A stretch of DNA of 64,000 nt. Source: Streptomyces atratus (lineage in GTDB: Bacteria; Actinomycetota; Actinomycetes; Streptomycetales; Streptomycetaceae). The DNA lies in the NCBI RefSeq assembly GCF_014648655.1, contig NZ_BMRN01000005.1, positions 62,001 through 126,000 on the forward strand, written 5' to 3'. Under the pieces are notes generated by a model, which was not told the origin of the DNA, ran no database searches, and saw only the letters and a program-made list of their open reading frames with translations. Positions 1 through 11,085 of the stretch are shown one piece after another; the first letter of the stretch is position 1; the number at the start of each line of letters is the position of its first letter. Both the position numbers and the translations under genes were made by a program.

Positions 1-303
1 GTTGCCGAGCTTGTGGAGGTTGGCCTCCAGCGCGGCTCGCAGCACGGACGCGGTGCCCTCGGGGCGCAGCGCCAGCTGGGAGCCGCCCTTGGTGGTGAGG
101 GTGTACATCTCCTTGGTGACGATGTCGGTGGACTCACCGACACCGCGCGAGAAGAGGGCGACGTCCTCGAAGCCGGGCGTCTCGATGTAGCCGTAGCCGG
201 AGTTCTTCAGGGGTGCGGCGATCGCCTCGCGCACCGCGAGGTACTTCGCGGAGTCGGGCGGGGTCAGGTCGTACGTGCCCTTGGGGGCCTTGAAGGTGCT
301 CAC
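1..303 (-). CDS. hisS: Histidyl-tRNA synthetase, N-terminal part (cut by window edge)
   Basis: Only the first 101 codons are inside the window; the rest lies beyond position 1. The enzyme charges tRNA-His with histidine in the cytosol. The protein begins [13 protein letters not shown], the usual opening of bacterial HisRS, and contains the class II motif-2 stretch [11 protein letters not shown] near residue 84. The start is GTG, with a GAGAG ribosome site about 7 nt before it. It follows the metallo-hydrolase gene by 13 nt, so the two are probably cotranscribed. Confidence 0.93.
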   Translation of the reverse strand, partial: MSTFKAPKGTYDLTPPDSAKYLAVREAIAAPLKNSGYGYIETPGFEDVALFSRGVGESTDIVTKEMYTLTTKGGSQLALRPEGTASVLRAALEANLHKLGN

Positions 304-316
304 GGATTTTCTCTCG

Positions 317-1003
317 TCACATTCCTCGTCGGGGCGCGTCCATACCGTGCAGATACGGATTCGAGGCGCGCTCGCGGCCGATGGTCGTCTGGGGGCCGTG
401 GCCGGACAGCACCACGGTCGAGTCGTCGAGCGGCAGGCACACACGGGCCAGCGACTCGAGCAGCTCGGCGTGGTCGCCACCGGGCAGGTCGGTGCGTCCG
501 ACGGAGCCGGCGAAGAGCAGGTCGCCCGAGAAGAGGATCTGCGGAACATCCGCGGCCTCGGGCATCCTGAACGTCACCGACCCCTTGGTATGGCCGGGCG
601 CATGCGCGACACCGAACTCCAGACCGGCCAGCTTCAGCTGGGCGCCGTCACTCAGTTCCTTGACGTCGTCCGGCTCCCCCACCGTCAGCTCGCCCATGAG
701 CGGCATCCCGATGGAACGGCCGAGGGCCTTCTCCGGGTCGCTCATCATGTACCGGTCCTGCGGGTGGATCCAGGCGGGGACGTCGTGCGCACCGCACACC
801 GGGACGACCGAGGCGACGTGGTCGATGTGGCCGTGGGTCAGTACGACGGCGACGGGCTTCAGCCGATGCTTCTTCAGCGTTTCCTCGACTCCGGATGCGG
901 CCTGATGGCCCGGGTCGATGATCACGCACTCCTCGCCTGCGGCCGGGGCGACCAGGTAACAGTTGGTCCCCCAGGCCCCGGCGGGGAACCCGGCAATGAG
1001 CAC
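317..1003 (-). CDS. Metallo-beta-lactamase fold hydrolase, glyoxalase II-like
   Basis: A 228-residue cytosolic metallohydrolase of the glyoxalase II/MBL superfamily. The metal-binding signature THGHIDH lies at residues 56-62, followed by H138 (APGHT), D161 (FSGD) and a C-terminal GHGP histidine, which complete a di-metal site. Family members hydrolyse thioesters such as hydroxyacyl-glutathione; in actinobacteria, which use mycothiol, the true substrate is unknown. It is the first gene of a leftward unit with hisS and is divergent from the cyclophilin gene. The specific substrate cannot be read from the sequence. Confidence 0.88.
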   Translation of the reverse strand: MLIAGFPAGAWGTNCYLVAPAAGEECVIIDPGHQAASGVEETLKKHRLKPVAVVLTHGHIDHVASVVPVCGAHDVPAWIHPQDRYMMSDPEKALGRSIGMPLMGELTVGEPDDVKELSDGAQLKLAGLEFGVAHAPGHTKGSVTFRMPEAADVPQILFSGDLLFAGSVGRTDLPGGDHAELLESLARVCLPLDDSTVVLSGHGPQTTIGRERASNPYLHGMDAPRRGM

Positions 1004-1151
1004 GATCGTCCTTAATGGTCGTCCGACGATGGATTGCGACTGAGAAGGTCGCGGCAGTTCAGAGCCTACCGGCGCTCCTCATTCCACAGCTAACCCATAT
1101 ACGGTACGGGCAGCCCAGGCCTCATCACACGACCTACAAGGAGATCACCCG

Positions 1152-1940
1152 GTGGTCAGCAGCGATCAGCGGCGGCGGCAGCTCGCCAGGGAGAAGTTCG
1201 AGCGGCAGCAGCAGCGCCGGGAGGAGGCCCGCCGCAGGACGAGGCGTCTGACGGTCGTCATCGCGTCCGTGGTGGCCGTGGCGGCGATCGTCGGGGTGGG
1301 CTCGTATCTCGCCCTCGACGGCGACGGCAAGAAGGACAAGAGCGACGCGGCCGCGAGCGCGAGCCCGTCGGCCTCGCCGTCGGCGAGCGAGAGCAGCGCG
1401 CCCGAGCCCGCGCTGAAGATCGACAAAAAGGCGAAGTACACGATGTCGCTCAAGACGAGCCAGGGCGACATCGGGTTCACGATGGACGCGGCGAAGACAC
1501 CGCACACCACGAACTCCTTCAAGTCACTGGCCGACAAGGGCTTCTTCGACGGTACGAAGTGTCACAGGCTGACCACGCAGGGCATTTTCGTCCTGCAGTG
1601 CGGTGACCCCAAGGGCGACGGCACGGGCGGCCCCGGCTACACGATCCCGGACGAGAACCTGACCGCGCTGGGCAAGGCGGGCAAGGACGGCACGGTGACC
1701 TATCCGGCGGGCACGGTGGCGATGGCGAACACCGGCCAGGCGCACACCGGTGGCAGCCAGTTCTTCCTGGTGTACAAGGACAGCAAACTGCCGCCCACCT
1801 ACACACCGTTCGGCACGATGGACGATGCGTCGCTGAAGGCGGTCAAGGACATCGGTGCGGCTGGTGTGGCCGGCGGTGCGGCCGACGGTGCGCCGAAGAA
1901 GGCCGTGAACATCTCGAAGGCCGCTGTCGACAAGTCGTGA
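1152..1940 (+). CDS. Membrane-anchored cyclophilin-type peptidyl-prolyl isomerase
   Basis: A 262-residue protein predicted to catalyse cis-trans isomerisation of prolyl bonds outside the membrane. An Arg/Gln-rich cytosolic segment (residues 1-32) precedes one membrane helix (about 33-54), a Ser/Ala/Pro linker (about 64-88) and a cyclophilin domain with GYTIPDE, GTVAMAN and GGSQFFLVY. The start is GTG at 1152, with AAGGAG 9 nt upstream. The usual cyclophilin active-site motif FHR appears here as KCHRL, as in other actinobacterial short cyclophilins. Position next to hisS and relA is conserved in Streptomyces as far as I remember. Confidence 0.9.
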   Translation: MVSSDQRRRQLAREKFERQQQRREEARRRTRRLTVVIASVVAVAAIVGVGSYLALDGDGKKDKSDAAASASPSASPSASESSAPEPALKIDKKAKYTMSLKTSQGDIGFTMDAAKTPHTTNSFKSLADKGFFDGTKCHRLTTQGIFVLQCGDPKGDGTGGPGYTIPDENLTALGKAGKDGTVTYPAGTVAMANTGQAHTGGSQFFLVYKDSKLPPTYTPFGTMDDASLKAVKDIGAAGVAGGAADGAPKKAVNISKAAVDKS

Positions 1941-2134
1941 CGCGGCCGGACCGGGTCGGCCGGCGGTGACGACGAAGGGCGGGCCGGATTATTTTCGGCC
2001 GCGCTGAGTGCGGACAGCCGGGCGGCCGGTCGCCTAGATTGGCGTTGTGCAGGGCGGGCGCTGCCCGCCCCAGGAAACTGTGGACGATGCCAGGGGGGCG
2101 AACCCTCTTGCAGGCATCAGGTGGAGGAGGCGCT

Positions 2135-3364
2135 GTGAGCAGCGACCCGTGGGGCCGCGTCGATGAGACGGGCACCGTGTACGTGCGTACAGCCGATGGC
2201 GAGCAGGTCGTCGGATCGTGGCAGGCGGGTTCCCCCGAGGAGGCTCTGGCCTACTTCGAGCGCAAGTACGAGGGCATTGTGGTCGAGATCGGCCTCCTCG
2301 AACGGCGGGTGAAGACCACCGACCTGTCGGCCAAGGACGCCACGACCGCCATCGAGCATCTGCGTCTGCAGGTGGACGAGCATCACGCCGTCGGTGACCT
2401 CGACGCGCTGCGCAAGCGACTCGACGCGCTGGTCGCGACGGTCGACTCGCGGCGCGAGGAGCGCAAGGCCCAGAAGGCGAAGCAGACCGACGAGGCGAAG
2501 CACGCCAAGGAGGCGCTGGTCGCCGAGGCCGAGGAGCTGGCGCAGAGCGAGCAGTGGCGCTCCGCGGGCGAGCGCCTCCGTGCGCTCGTCGACACGTGGA
2601 AGGGCCTGCCGCGGCTCGACCGCAAGTCCGACGACGAGCTGTGGCACCGCTTCTCGCACGCCCGCTCGGCGTTCTCCAAGCGCCGCAAGGCCCACTTCGC
2701 CTCGCTGGACGCCCAGCGCGAGGAGGCCCGCAAGGCCAAGGAGAAGCTGGTCGTGGAGGCCGAGTCGCTCGCCGGCTCCACGGACTGGGGAGCGACGGCC
2801 GCCCGCTATCGCGACCTGATGACGGAGTGGAAGGCGGCGGGCCGCGCCCAGCGCGAGGCCGAGGACGATCTGTGGAACCGCTTCCGCGGCGCTCAGGACG
2901 TCTTCTTCGCCGCCCGCGGCGAGATCTTCGCCGAGCGGGACGCGGAGCAGGGCGAGAACCTCAAGCTCAAGGAGGAGCTCGCGGTCGAGGCCGAGAAGCT
3001 GGTGCCGGTGCAGGACCTGAAGGCGGCCAGGGCCGCGTTCCGGGCCATCAACGAGCGCTGGGAGGCCATCGGCCATGTGCCGCGTGACGCCCGCCCGAAG
3101 GTCGAGGGGCGGATGCACGCGGTGGAGCGGGCGCTCCAGGAGGCGGAGGAGTCGGAGTGGCGCCGGACGAACCCGGAGGCGCGTGCGCGCGCCGCGGGTC
3201 TGACCGGTCAGCTGCAGGCGGCCGTGGACAAGCTGCGTACGCAGATCGACACGGCCCGCGCCTCGGGCAACAACGCCCGGGCCGACAAGCTGGCCAAGGA
3301 GCTCGAAGGGCGGCAGGCCCTGCTGGACCAGGCGCTGAAGGGCCTGGAGGAGTTCGGCGGCTGA
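2135..3364 (+). CDS. DUF349 domain protein
   Basis: A 409-residue, highly charged cytosolic protein of unknown function. It is built of repeated helical DUF349 units, visible as recurring patterns such as LVDTWKGLP, LMTEWKAAG and INERWEAIG, each followed by LWHRF/LWNRF-type stretches. Long runs of Glu/Lys/Arg/Ala suggest coiled coils throughout. I place the start at GTG 2135 because GGAGGAGG sits just upstream; a longer reading to 2039 would pass through a hairpin-forming leader. That hairpin (2052-2070: 8 bp stem, 3 nt loop) lies between a TAGATT -10-like box near 2035 and the start. A bidirectional terminator separates it from relA. Confidence 0.82.
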   Translation: MSSDPWGRVDETGTVYVRTADGEQVVGSWQAGSPEEALAYFERKYEGIVVEIGLLERRVKTTDLSAKDATTAIEHLRLQVDEHHAVGDLDALRKRLDALVATVDSRREERKAQKAKQTDEAKHAKEALVAEAEELAQSEQWRSAGERLRALVDTWKGLPRLDRKSDDELWHRFSHARSAFSKRRKAHFASLDAQREEARKAKEKLVVEAESLAGSTDWGATAARYRDLMTEWKAAGRAQREAEDDLWNRFRGAQDVFFAARGEIFAERDAEQGENLKLKEELAVEAEKLVPVQDLKAARAAFRAINERWEAIGHVPRDARPKVEGRMHAVERALQEAEESEWRRTNPEARARAAGLTGQLQAAVDKLRTQIDTARASGNNARADKLAKELEGRQALLDQALKGLEEFGG

Positions 3365-3394
3365 AGCGCGTCTGCTGCTGACCGGCTTGTGACA

Positions 3395-3436
3395 AGGCCC
3401 CCTGTGCACGTCCCTCCGGACGGGTACAGGGGGCCT
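3395..3436. terminator. Bidirectional terminator between DUF349 gene and relA
   Basis: An 11-bp perfect stem (AGGCCCCCTGT paired with ACAGGGGGCCT) encloses a loop with a further small hairpin. It sits between two convergent genes, 31 nt after the DUF349 stop and 23 nt from the relA stop. Like many Streptomyces terminators it has no long T run. Confidence 0.8.
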
Positions 3437-3458
3437 CTCGTATGCGCGGGGTCGTCGG

Positions 3459-6032
<2,574 letters not shown>

Positions 6033-6132
6033 GAGCGCTCCTCGTGCGGATCCGGACTCCCGGAAAGGCCATCGTATCGAGACTGCGGCCCGACCTCCCC
6101 CGGGGACCGTGGGACCCCCTCACAACACGAAA

Positions 6133-6160
6133 CGGGCACCCGGTTGTTCCCGGGTGCCCG
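6133..6160. terminator. Hairpin upstream of relA, probable ancestral apt terminator
   Basis: A perfect 11-bp inverted repeat (CGGGCACCCGG / CCGGGTGCCCG) with a 6-nt loop, about 100 nt before the relA start. Its core GGGTGCCC is also present in the hairpin directly after apt (6869-6907). It could be the original apt terminator displaced by an insertion, or a transcription leader element of relA. Confidence 0.6.
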
Positions 6161-6241
6161 TCCTGCGCCTGCGTGACAATGGCCCTCGTGTGCCGTTGGG
6201 CCGGAGATCAGCCCGTCCCAACCATGCAGTGCCGAGCCAGT

Positions 6242-6293
6242 GCTCGCATCAGGGCGTAGCTCAGATGGCTCGCATCAGGGCCTAGCTCAGATG
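6242..6293 (+). repeat. Two tandem 26-bp units resembling a tRNA 5' half
   Basis: Two adjacent 26-nt copies (6242-6267 and 6268-6293) differ at one base. Each contains GGGC(G/C)TAGCTCAGATGG, which resembles the acceptor/D-arm start of a tRNA, but no anticodon arm, T arm or 3' acceptor follows. It is therefore a fragment, not a functional tRNA. It lies at one end of the apt-relA insertion. Confidence 0.65.
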
Positions 6294-6333
6294 GTGAGGG
6301 CGGAGAAGCCCCGCCCCCTCCCACCCTGCCCCG

Positions 6334-6753
6334 TCAGTACCACCGCAAGAGGGCTGCCCCCTTGACCTTCATCTCCTTGGTCGCGGCAACGTTGCCCCAC
6401 GGCACCTTTATCTGGCCGCTCTTCCCGCAGCCGGCGTTGTACCAGGTCTTCTTCCCCTTGGCATTGAAGCCCTTGACCTGCACACAGATGCTGCTGCCCT
6501 TGTAGACCTTCCAGGCGTAGCCCATCTTCATTCCCTTGGAACCGAAGTGGGCACAGCCATCGTTGATCGTGCTCCACTTCCCCGGGATTGACCCTGCATT
6601 CTTCCAACCCGGCGTGCAGGCGTTCTTCGCGCCCTGGGTGGTCGGCGCGGGCGCAACTGTCTGGCTCGCACTCGCAGGAGCGGCGCCCGCAGCGATTGCT
6701 GCAAAGGAAAGAAGGGAAATCGCCCCCGTGGCGATTTTGCGCGAAATCCTCAT
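6334..6753 (-). CDS. Small secreted protein with four cysteines, unknown function
   Basis: A 139-residue exported protein that I do not recognise. The start is ATG 6753, with GGGAGGAA 8 nt upstream; a longer reading to 6801 lacks a good ribosome site. The N-terminus MRISRKIATGAISLL followed by an Ala-rich stretch ending PASASQ is a typical Sec signal peptide, with cleavage near residue 30. The mature part is Lys/Gly/Trp-rich with exactly four Cys (NAC, DGC, SIC, AGC), enough for two disulfides. Base composition is lower in GC than the flanking genes. It stands alone between apt and relA, which are normally adjacent, so it was probably gained by transfer. Confidence 0.75.
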   Translation of the reverse strand: MRISRKIATGAISLLSFAAIAAGAAPASASQTVAPAPTTQGAKNACTPGWKNAGSIPGKWSTINDGCAHFGSKGMKMGYAWKVYKGSSICVQVKGFNAKGKKTWYNAGCGKSGQIKVPWGNVAATKEMKVKGAALLRWY

Positions 6754-6868
6754 GTGGTTCCTCCCGTTGAGATGCCGATCAACAGCATCAGGAAGATCCA
6801 ATCAGGTAGTCACATAATCTGGCACCTAACTTTGAGCCATTCTTGATCTCCATGGTGATGTGCAAACG

Positions 6869-6907
6869 CGAATCGGGTGCCCAGGGGAATCCTGGACACC
6901 CGATTCG
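6869..6907. terminator. Terminator after apt
   Basis: A 17-bp stem with one mismatch and a 5-nt loop (GGAAT), ending 13 nt past the apt stop codon. It closes the leftward secD-secF-apt unit. Confidence 0.82.
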
Positions 6908-6919
6908 TGCATGCGGTAC

Positions 6920-7471
6920 TCACACGTGGATGAGTGCCTCCAGCGGAGCACCCGCCAGACCTTGTTCCAGCCGGGCACGTCCGTCCAGGAAGCCGAGCTC
7001 CATGAGGACCGCGACGCCCGCGATCTCGGCACCGGCCCGCCGGATCAGCTCCAGCGACGCCTCGGCGGTGCCACCGGTCGCGAGGATGTCGTCGATGACC
7101 ATGATCCGGTCGCCGGCGGACAGGTCCTCCGCGTGGATCTCGATCTCCGCGGTGCCGTACTCCAGCTCGTACGCCTGGCTCAGGGTGGCTCCGGGCAGCT
7201 TCCCCACCTTGCGGACGGGCACGAAGCCGAGCCCGGCCCGGACCGCGACCGGGGCGGCCAGGATGAAGCCGCGGGCCTCGAGGCCGACGACTTTCGTGGC
7301 GCCGTGCCGTACGCACAGCTCCGCGAGAGTTTCGGTGAGGGCTGCGAACGCGAGCGGGTCCGCGAGCAGCGGGGTGATGTCCTTGAACATCACGCCCGGC
7401 TTCGGATAGTCCGGCACGTCGCGGATCCGGCTGAGCAGGAGTTCCTTCGTGCTCTCGGTGGTGCTGGTCAT
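6920..7471 (-). CDS. apt: Adenine phosphoribosyltransferase
   Basis: A 183-residue purine salvage enzyme that converts adenine and PRPP into AMP. The PRPP-binding motif VMVIDD-type sequence (IMVIDDILATGGTA) spans residues 123-136, preceded by GLEARGFILAAP, both typical of Apt. The start is ATG 7471, which overlaps the secF stop as ATGA, so translation is coupled to secF. Longer in-frame readings into secF are artefacts. The secD-secF-apt-relA order is a known Streptomyces arrangement, linking nucleotide salvage with (p)ppGpp metabolism by position only. Confidence 0.95.
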   Translation of the reverse strand: MTSTTESTKELLLSRIRDVPDYPKPGVMFKDITPLLADPLAFAALTETLAELCVRHGATKVVGLEARGFILAAPVAVRAGLGFVPVRKVGKLPGATLSQAYELEYGTAEIEIHAEDLSAGDRIMVIDDILATGGTAEASLELIRRAGAEIAGVAVLMELGFLDGRARLEQGLAGAPLEALIHV

Positions 7472-8571
7472 CGGCGCTTCCCCGACGTCCGGCCGTGGCC
7501 CCTGGGGGGCTGTTGGCGCTGGCCGACGACCGCGGCGGCAGGTGCGGCGTCCTCCGGGAAGTCGTCGTCCGACGGCTCGTCCTCGGCTGACTCGCCCTTG
7601 GCGGCGGCTGCCGCGCGCTTGGCGAGGACCCGCTTCTTCAGAGCCTTCATCTGCGGGTCGCGTTCCTTGAGGTCGGCGACGAGCGGGGTGGCAATGAAGA
7701 TCGAGGAGTACGCACCGGCCGCGAGGCCGACGAACAGCGACAGCGAGATGTCGTTCAGCATGCCGGCGCCGAGGACGCCACCGCCGATGAAGAGCAGACC
7801 GGCGACGGGGAGCAGGGCCACGACGGTGGTGTTGATGGAACGGACCAGCGTGCCGTTGATCGAGCGGTTGGCGATCTCGCTGTACGTCCAGCGGGTCTGC
7901 TTGGTGATGTCGCCCGTGCTCTCCCTGAGGCTGTCGAAAACGACGACCGTGTCGTAGAGGGAGTAGCCGAGGATGGTCAGCAGACCGATCACGGTGCCCG
8001 GGGTGACTTCGAAGCCGACCAGGGCGTAGATGCCGACCGTGATGGTGATGTCGTGGATCAGCGCGACCAGGGCCGCGATGGCCATGCGCCACTCGAAGGC
8101 GATGGCCAGGTAGATCACGACCAGGACCATGAAGATACCGAGGCCGGTCCAGGCCTTGTTGGCGATCTGCTCACCCCAGCTGGGCCCGACCAGGTCGGCG
8201 GCGATCTTCTCCGTCGGAACGTTGAGGTCCTTGGAGAGCTGGTCCTTGATCTGGTCGGACTTCGCGGTGTCGACCTCGCTGATCTGAATACGCAGACCAC
8301 CGCTGCCGAGCTTCTGGACGATCGCCTGGTGACCGGATGCCTCCGTCGCCAAGTCCTCCGCGTGGGAGACGCTGACGCTTGTCTTCGGGGTGGTGAAGAC
8401 CGCGCCGCCCTTGAACTCGATGCCCATGTTCAGGCCGCTGACGGCCAGGCCGACAATGGCAGTGATGGTGATCAGGATCGAGATCCCGTACCAGATCTTG
8501 CGCTTGCCGATGAAGTCGTAGCCGACCTCGCCGCGGTAGAGACGGGCGCCGAGACTGCCGAGTCGCGACAT
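7468..8571 (-). CDS. secF: Protein translocase subunit SecF
   Basis: A 367-residue membrane protein that works with SecD to drive late steps of Sec export using the proton motive force. It shows the usual layout: one N-terminal membrane helix (WYGISILITITAIVGLAVSGLNMGIEFKGG), an external domain, then five helices (VVIYLAIAFEW, ITVGIYALVGFEVTPGTV, YDTVVVFDSLRE). The conserved family motif GIEFKGG is present. The start ATG 8571 has GGAGG just before it and lies next to the secD stop (TGAG-ATG), so the two are coupled. The C-terminal tail of about 60 residues is Lys/Ala/Asp-rich and presumably disordered. Confidence 0.95.
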   Translation of the reverse strand: MSRLGSLGARLYRGEVGYDFIGKRKIWYGISILITITAIVGLAVSGLNMGIEFKGGAVFTTPKTSVSVSHAEDLATEASGHQAIVQKLGSGGLRIQISEVDTAKSDQIKDQLSKDLNVPTEKIAADLVGPSWGEQIANKAWTGLGIFMVLVVIYLAIAFEWRMAIAALVALIHDITITVGIYALVGFEVTPGTVIGLLTILGYSLYDTVVVFDSLRESTGDITKQTRWTYSEIANRSINGTLVRSINTTVVALLPVAGLLFIGGGVLGAGMLNDISLSLFVGLAAGAYSSIFIATPLVADLKERDPQMKALKKRVLAKRAAAAAKGESAEDEPSDDDFPEDAAPAAAVVGQRQQPPRGHGRTSGKRR

Positions 8572-8572
8572 C

Positions 8573-10303
8573 TCACGCCTCCTTCGGGTGGTCGGTGGGG
8601 GCGTTGACACGGCGCGAGCGGCGCAGCGGCGGCTTGGCGCCGAGCCGCTTCGGGTCCAGACCGGACCACGGGTGACCGCTGGAGAAGAACTTCGTACGGG
8701 CCATCAGCGTCATGACGGGCTTGGTGAAGAGGAACACCACGACCACGTCGAGCAGGGTGGTGAGACCCAGCGTGAAGGCGAATCCCTGGACCTTGCCGAC
8801 GGTGACCACGAAGAGCACCGCCGCGGCGAGGAACGACACGAAGTCGGAGACCAGGATGGTGCGCCGGGCGCGCGGCCAGGCGCGCTCGACGGCCGGGCGG
8901 AGCGTACGGCCCTCGCGGATCTCGTCGCGGATTCTTTCGAAGTACACGATGAAGGAGTCAGCGGTGATACCGATGGCCACGATGGCTCCGCAGACCGCCG
9001 GGAGGTTCAGCGCGAAGCCGATGGCCGGGCCGAGAAGCGACATGATCGTGTAGGTCAGGATGCCGGAGGCCGCGAGGCTCAGGAGCGCGATGAGCGCCAG
9101 CCCGCGGTAGTAGGCCACCAGGTAGATGACCACCAGGGCCAGACCGATGGCGCCGGCGATCAGACCCGCCTGGAGCTGCTCGCCACCGAGTGCGGCGGTG
9201 ACGGTGGTGACGCTCTGCTCCTTGAACGAGAGCGGGAGCGCACCGTAGGAAAGCACATTGGCCAGGTCGTCGGCGGACTGCTGGGTGAAGCTGCCGGAGA
9301 TCTCGGCGTTGGCGCTCAGTGCCGTGCGCACGTAGGGCGCCGAGACGACTTCACCGTCGAGCGCGATGGCGAACTGGTTCTGCGGCGACTGCTGCTGGGC
9401 GAGCTGGCTCGTGATCTTCTGGAACTTCTTGGCGCCGCCCTTGGTGAACTCCATCTGAACGATCCACTGACCGTTCGTCTGGTCGATCGCCGCCTTGGCG
9501 CTGTCCACGTCCGTGCCGGACACCTGGGCCGGGCCGAGGACGTACTTGGCGTCGCCCTCGGAGCTGCACGCGACGACCGTGTCGGTCGGCTTGGCACCCA
9601 GGGCGGCCTTGGACCGGGAGGCCTTGCTGGAGCAGTCGAGCTCCGCGAACTGCTTCTGCAGCTTGGCGGCGGCAGCCTGGTCCGCAGCGGATGCCGACGG
9701 CGTGGCGTCGGCCTTCGGCGTGGTACTCGCCTTGGGGGTGGGCGATGAATCGGTCTTGAGGCCGTCGGTGACCGCACGGCCCTGCGTGGAGGCGCTGGCG
9801 CTCGGCTTCGCCGACGCCTTCCCCTTGTCCGACGTCGAGGCGCTCGGGCTGGGCTTGCCGGACGACGAGGCGTTGGGCGTCGGGGTGGGCGTTCCCTGGG
9901 CGACGGTCAGCACCGGCCGGAAGTAGAGCTTGGCGGTGGTGCCGACCTGCTCGCGGGCCTGGGCGGAGTTCGTGCCCTTGGGGATGTTGACGATGATGTT
10001 GCGATCGCCCTGGGTCTGGACCTCGGCCTCGGAGACGCCAAGACCATTGACACGGCGTTCCATGATCTGGACCGCCGTGTCCATGTTGGTCTTGTTGATC
10101 GCCGATTCCTGGCCCGGCTCGCTCTTCGCCTCGAGCGTGATGGACGTGCCGCCCGCCAGGTCGATGCCCAGTCGTGGGGTCGGCTGATCGGCCAGGAACA
10201 TCCCGCCGGTGAGCGCGACCATGGCGATCAGGATCAGAGCCAGGGAACGCCCCGGCCTGCCCTGACCGCCGGCCGGCCCTCGGCTCTTCTTCGGTGCTGC
10301 CAC
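8573..10303 (-). CDS. secD: Protein translocase subunit SecD
   Basis: A 576-residue membrane partner of SecF. After a cationic N-terminus and one membrane helix comes the family motif LGIDLAGGTS, then a large external domain. C-terminal helices carry GLALVVIYLVAYYRGL and NLPAVCGAIVAIGITADSF. The external domain is interrupted by a low-complexity Ser/Thr/Pro/Lys/Ala block of about 75 residues (from roughly residue 135), longer than in Gram-negative SecD. It lies 146 nt after yajC with a hairpin between, and is coupled to secF downstream. Confidence 0.95.
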   Translation of the reverse strand: MAAPKKSRGPAGGQGRPGRSLALILIAMVALTGGMFLADQPTPRLGIDLAGGTSITLEAKSEPGQESAINKTNMDTAVQIMERRVNGLGVSEAEVQTQGDRNIIVNIPKGTNSAQAREQVGTTAKLYFRPVLTVAQGTPTPTPNASSSGKPSPSASTSDKGKASAKPSASASTQGRAVTDGLKTDSSPTPKASTTPKADATPSASAADQAAAAKLQKQFAELDCSSKASRSKAALGAKPTDTVVACSSEGDAKYVLGPAQVSGTDVDSAKAAIDQTNGQWIVQMEFTKGGAKKFQKITSQLAQQQSPQNQFAIALDGEVVSAPYVRTALSANAEISGSFTQQSADDLANVLSYGALPLSFKEQSVTTVTAALGGEQLQAGLIAGAIGLALVVIYLVAYYRGLALIALLSLAASGILTYTIMSLLGPAIGFALNLPAVCGAIVAIGITADSFIVYFERIRDEIREGRTLRPAVERAWPRARRTILVSDFVSFLAAAVLFVVTVGKVQGFAFTLGLTTLLDVVVVFLFTKPVMTLMARTKFFSSGHPWSGLDPKRLGAKPPLRRSRRVNAPTDHPKEA

Positions 10304-10412
10304 CTTCTCGTTTCTCCCTGTCCAACCGCCCCGCGCCGGGTACGCGCCCGAGCGGCCACGAAGTGTAGTGGGGACCCGCCCCCGCAGAAGATCGCACGGT
10401 CCGGGGAGTGCC

Positions 10413-10437
10413 GGATGCCGGTGGGCTCACGGCATCC
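10413..10437. terminator. Hairpin between yajC and secD
   Basis: An 8-bp perfect stem (GGATGCCG / CGGCATCC) with a 9-nt loop, starting 13 nt after the yajC stop. It may be a partial terminator or an RNA-stabilising element inside the operon, since secD has its own 110-nt leader beyond it. Confidence 0.5.
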
Positions 10438-10449
10438 CCGGGTCGTGGG

Positions 10450-10920
10450 TTACTTCGCGTCGGCCTCGCCGTCGGTCTTGCCCTCGGACTTCTTGTCGGA
10501 CTCGGCGTCCGTCGGCTCGGCCTCGGCCTTCTTGCCCAGGTCGATCTTGGCGTCGTCCGAGGTGTCCTCGTCGGCGTCCGCCTCGGTCAGCGAGGAGGCG
10601 TCGTCCGGCACGACCGCGCCGTCGAGGGCGTCATCGTCGTCCCCGTGGACGATGCGGTTGTACTCCGCGTCGTCCAGGACGGCGCCGATGGCGTTCTTGG
10701 CGTAGATGGCGTGGACGCCGGGCGCGATCTCAAGGAGAACGGTGTCGTCGTGAAGCTCCTTGACGGTGGCGTACATGCCCCCGATCGTCCGGATGCCGGT
10801 GCCGGGCTGCATCTCATTGCGCATCTGGGCAGCGGCCGCCTGCTTCTTCTTGGCGGACCGCGTCATCAGGAACATGGCCCCGATGAGCACGATGAAGGGG
10901 AGGAGAGTCACGGGATTCAC
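10450..10920 (-). CDS. yajC: Preprotein translocase accessory subunit YajC
   Basis: A 156-residue single-pass membrane protein that associates with SecDF. The N-terminal helix is TLLPFIVLIGAMFLM (residues 4-19), followed by the conserved cytosolic core (GTGIRTIGGMYATVKEL, VLLEIAPGVHAIYAKNAIG). The last 55 residues are an acidic Asp/Glu/Ser/Lys tail, longer than in E. coli (110 residues) and typical of actinobacterial YajC. Position directly upstream of secD supports the assignment. Confidence 0.92.
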   Translation of the reverse strand: MNPVTLLPFIVLIGAMFLMTRSAKKKQAAAAQMRNEMQPGTGIRTIGGMYATVKELHDDTVLLEIAPGVHAIYAKNAIGAVLDDAEYNRIVHGDDDDALDGAVVPDDASSLTEADADEDTSDDAKIDLGKKAEAEPTDAESDKKSEGKTDGEADAK

Positions 10921-11085
10921 GGGACGAGTTTCCTTCGCACGACCGCGCTGGAAGGCGGCCTGATCTACGGGGGTGGGTACACCGACCTGATAAGGGCGGC
11001 ATCGGCGGAGTCTAAGCGAGTCCGCATCGATGGAACAACGCCCGGCGTCGCTCGGTGGTTCCTGTCCGGGTGAACCTGTGATGCA

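Noticed and set aside
13..1015. Long plus-strand open frames over hisS and the metallo-hydrolase
   Set aside because: Antisense shadows typical of high-GC DNA; the minus-strand frames contain clear family motifs.
6253..6300. A functional tRNA starting GGGCGTAGCTCAG
   Set aside because: No anticodon arm, T arm or matching 3' acceptor strand follows either copy.
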